Part shown: piece by piece, positions 60,450 to 64,000 of the stretch
Layout: each line of letters opens with the position of its first letter
Position numbering within the stretch: the first letter of the stretch is position 1
DNA from: Botrytis cinerea B05.10
Lineage: Eukaryota > Ascomycota > Leotiomycetes > Helotiales > Sclerotiniaceae
Length of the DNA: 64,000 bases
Assembly: GCF_000143535.2 (NCBI RefSeq)
Contig: NC_037313.1
Location: 379,501 to 443,500 of the forward strand
Reading direction: 5' to 3'
Program-made: the position numbers and the translations under genes
The notes under the pieces: model-generated
The model's database searches: none
Told to the model about the DNA's origin: nothing
Seen by the model: only the letters and a program-made list of their open reading frames with translations

Positions 60450-60855
60450 CTTCACATAACTTAAGAATAATGTACCACTCTAAATACATACAAAATTCGC
60501 CTGTGCATAACCGTGCACTTTCTTCATTTATTGATATAATTTAACTTTTAGGGATAAATATTATAATTATTTATATAAATAATATAAGTATTTAATAATT
60601 TATTAGAATTTTGATTTAATATAATAATTATCATTAAAATGGTTTTTTGGTAATGAAAATCGTGACAATATCTTATTTTTTTAAATATAATAAAATTATT
60701 TATAAAAAAAAAGTATATTAATAAAAAAAACTAATTTCATATTATTATTTAATATACTTCTTATTGTAAAAATATAATGATTAATTATTAAAATGTGAAC
60801 ATCAGAAAAGACTAATTTTGGTGTGTTTTGAAGTGGTCCACTCGATAAACTACGT
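60450..60855. mobile_element. Decayed MITE copy, same family as 16616-17053
   Basis: The right end is CGATAAACTACGT followed by TA (60856-60857). The block ACATACAAAATTCGCCTGTG and the following CATAACCGTGCACTTTCTT at about 60487-60525 match the other copy in inverted orientation. The left terminus is too degraded to place exactly. Confidence 0.7.
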
Positions 60856-60867
60856 TACTCAGAATAA

Positions 60868-61130
60868 TGTGACGATATGCCTTATAGAGAGTTGAATAAA
60901 CAGGGTTCATTTCATCCTTAGAATTTAAAACTAAAGAATTACAGCTCTCTGGGAGGCTTTTTATATACACAATCTCGTACACTAACAAAACGGCTTCAGG
61001 CGCGTTCATCTTAGATTTCACTACCCCCATTTTCCCATAGTAAATCACCTAAATCCGATCGTGTGTGAACGGGCCATCAGCTTATCCGTTATCCCACGTG
61101 ATTTACCTGAATGTAGGTGACTTCGCGACA
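60868..61130 (-). repeat. LTR copy C (3' LTR of a minus-strand Ty3/gypsy element)
   Basis: 263 bp with TGTGACGATA and GCGACA ends on the plus strand, i.e. TG...CA. In the element's own direction it is preceded by the purine-rich GAAGGGGGGTAG, a good polypurine tract, and contains a TGTATATAAAAAGC TATA-like box. It lies 12 bp from the end of the MITE at 60855. Confidence 0.8.
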
Positions 61131-63250
61131 CTACCCCCCTTCGGGAAAGCTCGCCCTCGAGCTTGCTTATTTGCGCTACCTAAGCTGGAGAGGCTAATTC
61201 TGTTAATTCTTCATCGATTCGTCAGTTCAGATTTAGTTAAATCAGTTGTGGTTGATTTGGTCGGTTTACTAGAAATCGACAAAATTGACCAAATTAATTG
61301 ACCAAATCAACCAAATCAATCAAATCAATTGGCATCAATGAGATCAATTAACTGAATTAAAGAAATCAATGTAGTTGACTATATTTGATTAAGCTAATCG
61401 TTCAAAATGGTTAGAATATACCAAGTCAGCCTAGAGAAAGGTTTTTCCAGATTTTACCCTTTATTCGAGAAATTTAGAATGGACATGAGGCTAGAAATAA
61501 TTTTTTATCTTTTTGTTTCATAGATGAATTATTATTTATATAATCATAATCATTTTCTTTGCTCTCATAGAGTTTTATTTAATTGAATAATTGGTTAGGA
61601 GGGTTAAATTTTGTAGGGTTTTCTCAATAGAAATCTTGTAGGAGGTGTAGCGGCATTTTAAGGTCTGAAGCAGGATACTAGGTGAGATCAATATTACTAT
61701 CAAGCTACGAGATCTTATATAATAGAATTTTTTGTATTTTCTTTATTACTAGAACTTTTTCCATTTTGTATTCTGATTCACCGATTATATTGAGAGATGG
61801 TGGTGCCTCAAGTATTTAGCCAGGGAGAAGGTCGTCATACATCTTGCGTAGTTTATTTAGGGGGAAAACTGAATGGATTTGTATAATAGCTGAGAGATCG
61901 AGCTTAAAAGAACTTTCGACACAACCAATTATCTTGAATCTTCTTTGGACAAGAAAATCGAGCCTTTTGGAAAATCTCTATATAAAACAGTCTTTTACAT
62001 TAGGCCATACGTAATCTCCTACATCGAGGTCGATCTCGTGATAATAGGAATTCACAGATTTCGATGTCTTTTCTTGGGCACACAACAGCTCTCTTTCGCT
62101 CGCACCAGAATTTGTTTATTACGTTCAGTATATATACGTCCATTTTGCATATTTAGATCGTCTATAGGATTACTAATGTTTTCCTTCCACTCCCACGCAT
62201 GCTTAGGTACATAGCCGTAAAGTGTCTCATAGGGGGTAAGACCTTCAAGCGAGTTGTACGAGAGGGTGAGTTGTGCATAATCCATCATGGGTAAGAATTG
62301 GGACCATTCATCTTGGTAGTAACTAATTAACGGTCTCAATCTCTGCTGAAGATATTGATTGTAAATCTCAGTTTGACTATCGGTTTGAGGGTGATGGGTA
62401 GCGAAGTATTTCAGGTCAGTTCCTAAGATTTGATTTAATTTTTTCCAAAACTATATTATAAATTGAGGGCTATAGTCTCACACTATAATACCAGGGGGGC
62501 TTTAATAGTGATATATATCATAAAGATATAATTGAGCTTGAGCTCAAACATCAATTGTCTTGTAACAAAGTATGAAGATTGCTTGCTTAATAAGTTGATC
62601 AATAATAACAAATATATTGTTGTATCAATACTTGTCTTAATTGAAGCTACAATGATCTATAATAATATATTACCATACCCGAGTAAGGATTGGAAGAGAG
62701 AGCAATAAACCATGGATTTGATCGTGCGGTACGGCACTGCGTTTGCAAGTATGGCAGTTTCGTACATATTGAGCAATGGTTTCCTGCATTCTCAGCTAAT
62801 AGAATTTTTCCGGCAATAAGAGGTAGATTTTGCCTATATTAGGGTGAACTGCTGATACATAATTATGAATTTCTCGAATTGGATAAATTCATAAGTTATG
62901 AATATTCAGTACTACCAAGTGGTTATCATATAAAGGCAAATACTTCTAAAGGATATATATTTATAACCTTGAGCAGTTTGTATCCTTAATACTGAGAAAC
63001 TGTTTGAGGTCTTATTTGCTTCAATAATACGATTAATCAAATCGAATCCAAATGCAATAGCACTTAGGGTCATATTAGCAATCGAATTTTCGTCCGGATA
63101 ATACTTTTATAAAGTCTCGTTTAGAATCCGAGTATCAATTCGATCATTCTTGATCGATTACTAAAGGCAGTTCTTCTTTTTTGTGTAATTCTATAAATCT
63201 AATTTATTAATGCAGTGTATAATTGTATTTGCAACAAGATTGTTTTTGCT
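61131..63250 (-). mobile_element. Ty3/gypsy retrotransposon pol relic
   Basis: Minus-strand translation shows integrase-core remnants (IVDQLIKQAIF-like, then ILGTDLKYFATHHPQTDSQT and LQQRLRPLISYYQDEWSQFL), a long intact-looking stretch MDYAQLTLSYNSLEGLTPYE (62280 region), a connector (LNKLRK, LEAPPSLNIIGESEYK near 61800) and a chromodomain-end-like YPASDLK...HLLQDF near 61650. Frames change repeatedly and stops are frequent, so it is dead. Reverse transcriptase is not recognisable and no 5' LTR is seen at the 63.25-kb side; the element is truncated there. Confidence 0.85.
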
Positions 63251-63320
63251 AAAGCAGTATATAATGAGAAAGTTATAGTCGGGGGAAGGGGGAAGGGGGA
63301 GGAGGGAAAGAGTGTAATAC

Positions 63321-64000
63321 CAACGCAAAATACATCATCTGTCTATGATATAGCTCGCAGATACCGTCAACATCAGTAATTGTATCCAGAAAACCCAGCC
63401 TTTTGGAGAAACTAATTTCCCCCAGGGAATCAAAGGTATAGTACTGAAGCCAAGCACTCGTGTCAACAACATTTGGATTCTGAAGCTCAGTCATTTCCTC
63501 CATCTTGGATACAAAGATTTGTGTGCAAATGTCTATATGATATTCAAGTTTCGTGAATGCAGTTGTCGTATATAGACTTCCTATGGTTCGGCTTAGCTCC
63601 GTATGAAACTCAGGGTCCTGTGTCGAGAACGCATTGTGTAGGTCTTCACCCTCAAATTTTGGCTGCAGAATTCCATACATCGAGGACTGGCGGTTAAGTT
63701 AGCAGACCCTCACATACTGTAACATGATCTATGCTACTTTACCTTCGTGAATTTAATCTTGGAGCGATATATTGCCTGGGTCGCTTCGGAGCTTGACGCG
63801 GAAATGTGATTAGGTCCAATTCTCACAAGAGGGCCGAATCTTCTATGCAGCAAGGTGTTCTCCTGTGGCATTCTTTCATGCTATATTGTATAAAACTTCC
63901 AAAATCTCGAAGTGCTAGCTTGAAAAGGACCTGGTATTTTGTTGAGTTCATTGCGATAGCAAGAATATAGAATATTGACAAGAAAAATTACGCCAATTGT
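63321..64000 (-). pseudogene. Cytochrome P450 fragment (N-terminal exons)
   Basis: Exon 1 runs from the window edge to 63743 and exon 2 from 63686 to 63321; the intron is 56 bp with GTAAAG donor and GCTAAC branch. It reads IPGPFQAS..., RRFGPLVRIGPNHIS (the P450 PGP and GP-x-VRI-x-PN N-terminal signatures), then FEGEDLHNAFSTQD, SRTIGSLYT and WLQYYTFDSLGEISFSKRLGFLD, typical of fungal secondary-metabolism P450s up to helix F. TAG interrupts exon 1 at 63883-63881. After a GTATTA donor at 63320 the sequence passes into a G-rich tract and then the retroelement, so the I-helix, ExxR and heme Cys parts are absent. It cannot be a functional monooxygenase. Confidence 0.85.

Noticed and set aside
1..64000. 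CRISPR arrays, bacterial operons or Shine-Dalgarno sites
   Set aside because: Spliced eukaryotic genes throughout; the tandem repeats are coding repeats or minisatellites with no spacers.
1..64000. tRNA and rRNA genes
   Set aside because: I looked for B-box-like GGTTCGAATC and cloverleaf contexts and found none I could support by eye; a covariance-model scan would be decisive.

Overview
The window reads as nuclear DNA of a filamentous ascomycete. Evidence: short phase-consistent introns (about 47-184 bp, one of 399 bp) with GTRAGT-like donors and CTAAC/CTAAT branch sites, HET/NACHT/WD40 and ankyrin/CorA-like proteins, a JmjC-like paralogue, TA-flanked inverted-repeat elements, and premature stops of the kind left by RIP (CpA to TpA). 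A Leotiomycete such as a Botrytis/Sclerotinia relative is an inference from the gene set and base composition, not proven here.

Layout. 1-28 kb is an accessory, repeat-rich arm: a 5'-partial JmjC-like gene; relics of a GH18 chitinase, an Est1-type protein, a zinc-finger protein and a Tc1/mariner-type transposase; a broken multi-domain fungal repeat protein; an intact-looking HET-NACHT-WD40 NLR (8.5-11.6 kb); five TIR elements; a broken FAD monooxygenase and a broken ACC-synthase-like aminotransferase; and a second NLR (NACHT-N/NACHT/WD40, minus strand, 24.0-27.4 kb). 30-53 kb is a conserved core block of intact housekeeping genes: a MIT-domain protein (-), 5-oxoprolinase (+), fimbrin (-), a hotdog thioesterase (+), a RING-like/ankyrin-like protein (+) and a sterol O-acyltransferase (+). 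53-64 kb is accessory again: minisatellites, three related LTR copies, an ankyrin/CorA-like gene with about 18 near-identical 99-bp repeats (minus, disrupted), a TIR element, a decayed Ty3/gypsy element and a cytochrome P450 fragment cut off next to it.

How it fits together. The core genes are individually housekeeping (glutathione cycle, actin bundling, lipid esterification, thioester hydrolysis) and share no single pathway. The accessory arms hold genes typical of fungal non-self recognition: two STAND NLRs and an ankyrin/CorA-like protein, all three carrying internally homogenised tandem repeats. They also hold remnants of secondary-metabolism enzymes (monooxygenase, PLP aminotransferase, P450), all inactivated by nonsense mutations or frameshifts. 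The strongest candidates for follow-up are the two NLRs, which share a linker intron and a three-unit WD40 array with a common C-terminal tail, and the hypervariable ankyrin array.

Exon boundaries were worked out by hand from splice consensus and reading-frame continuity. No database search was possible.
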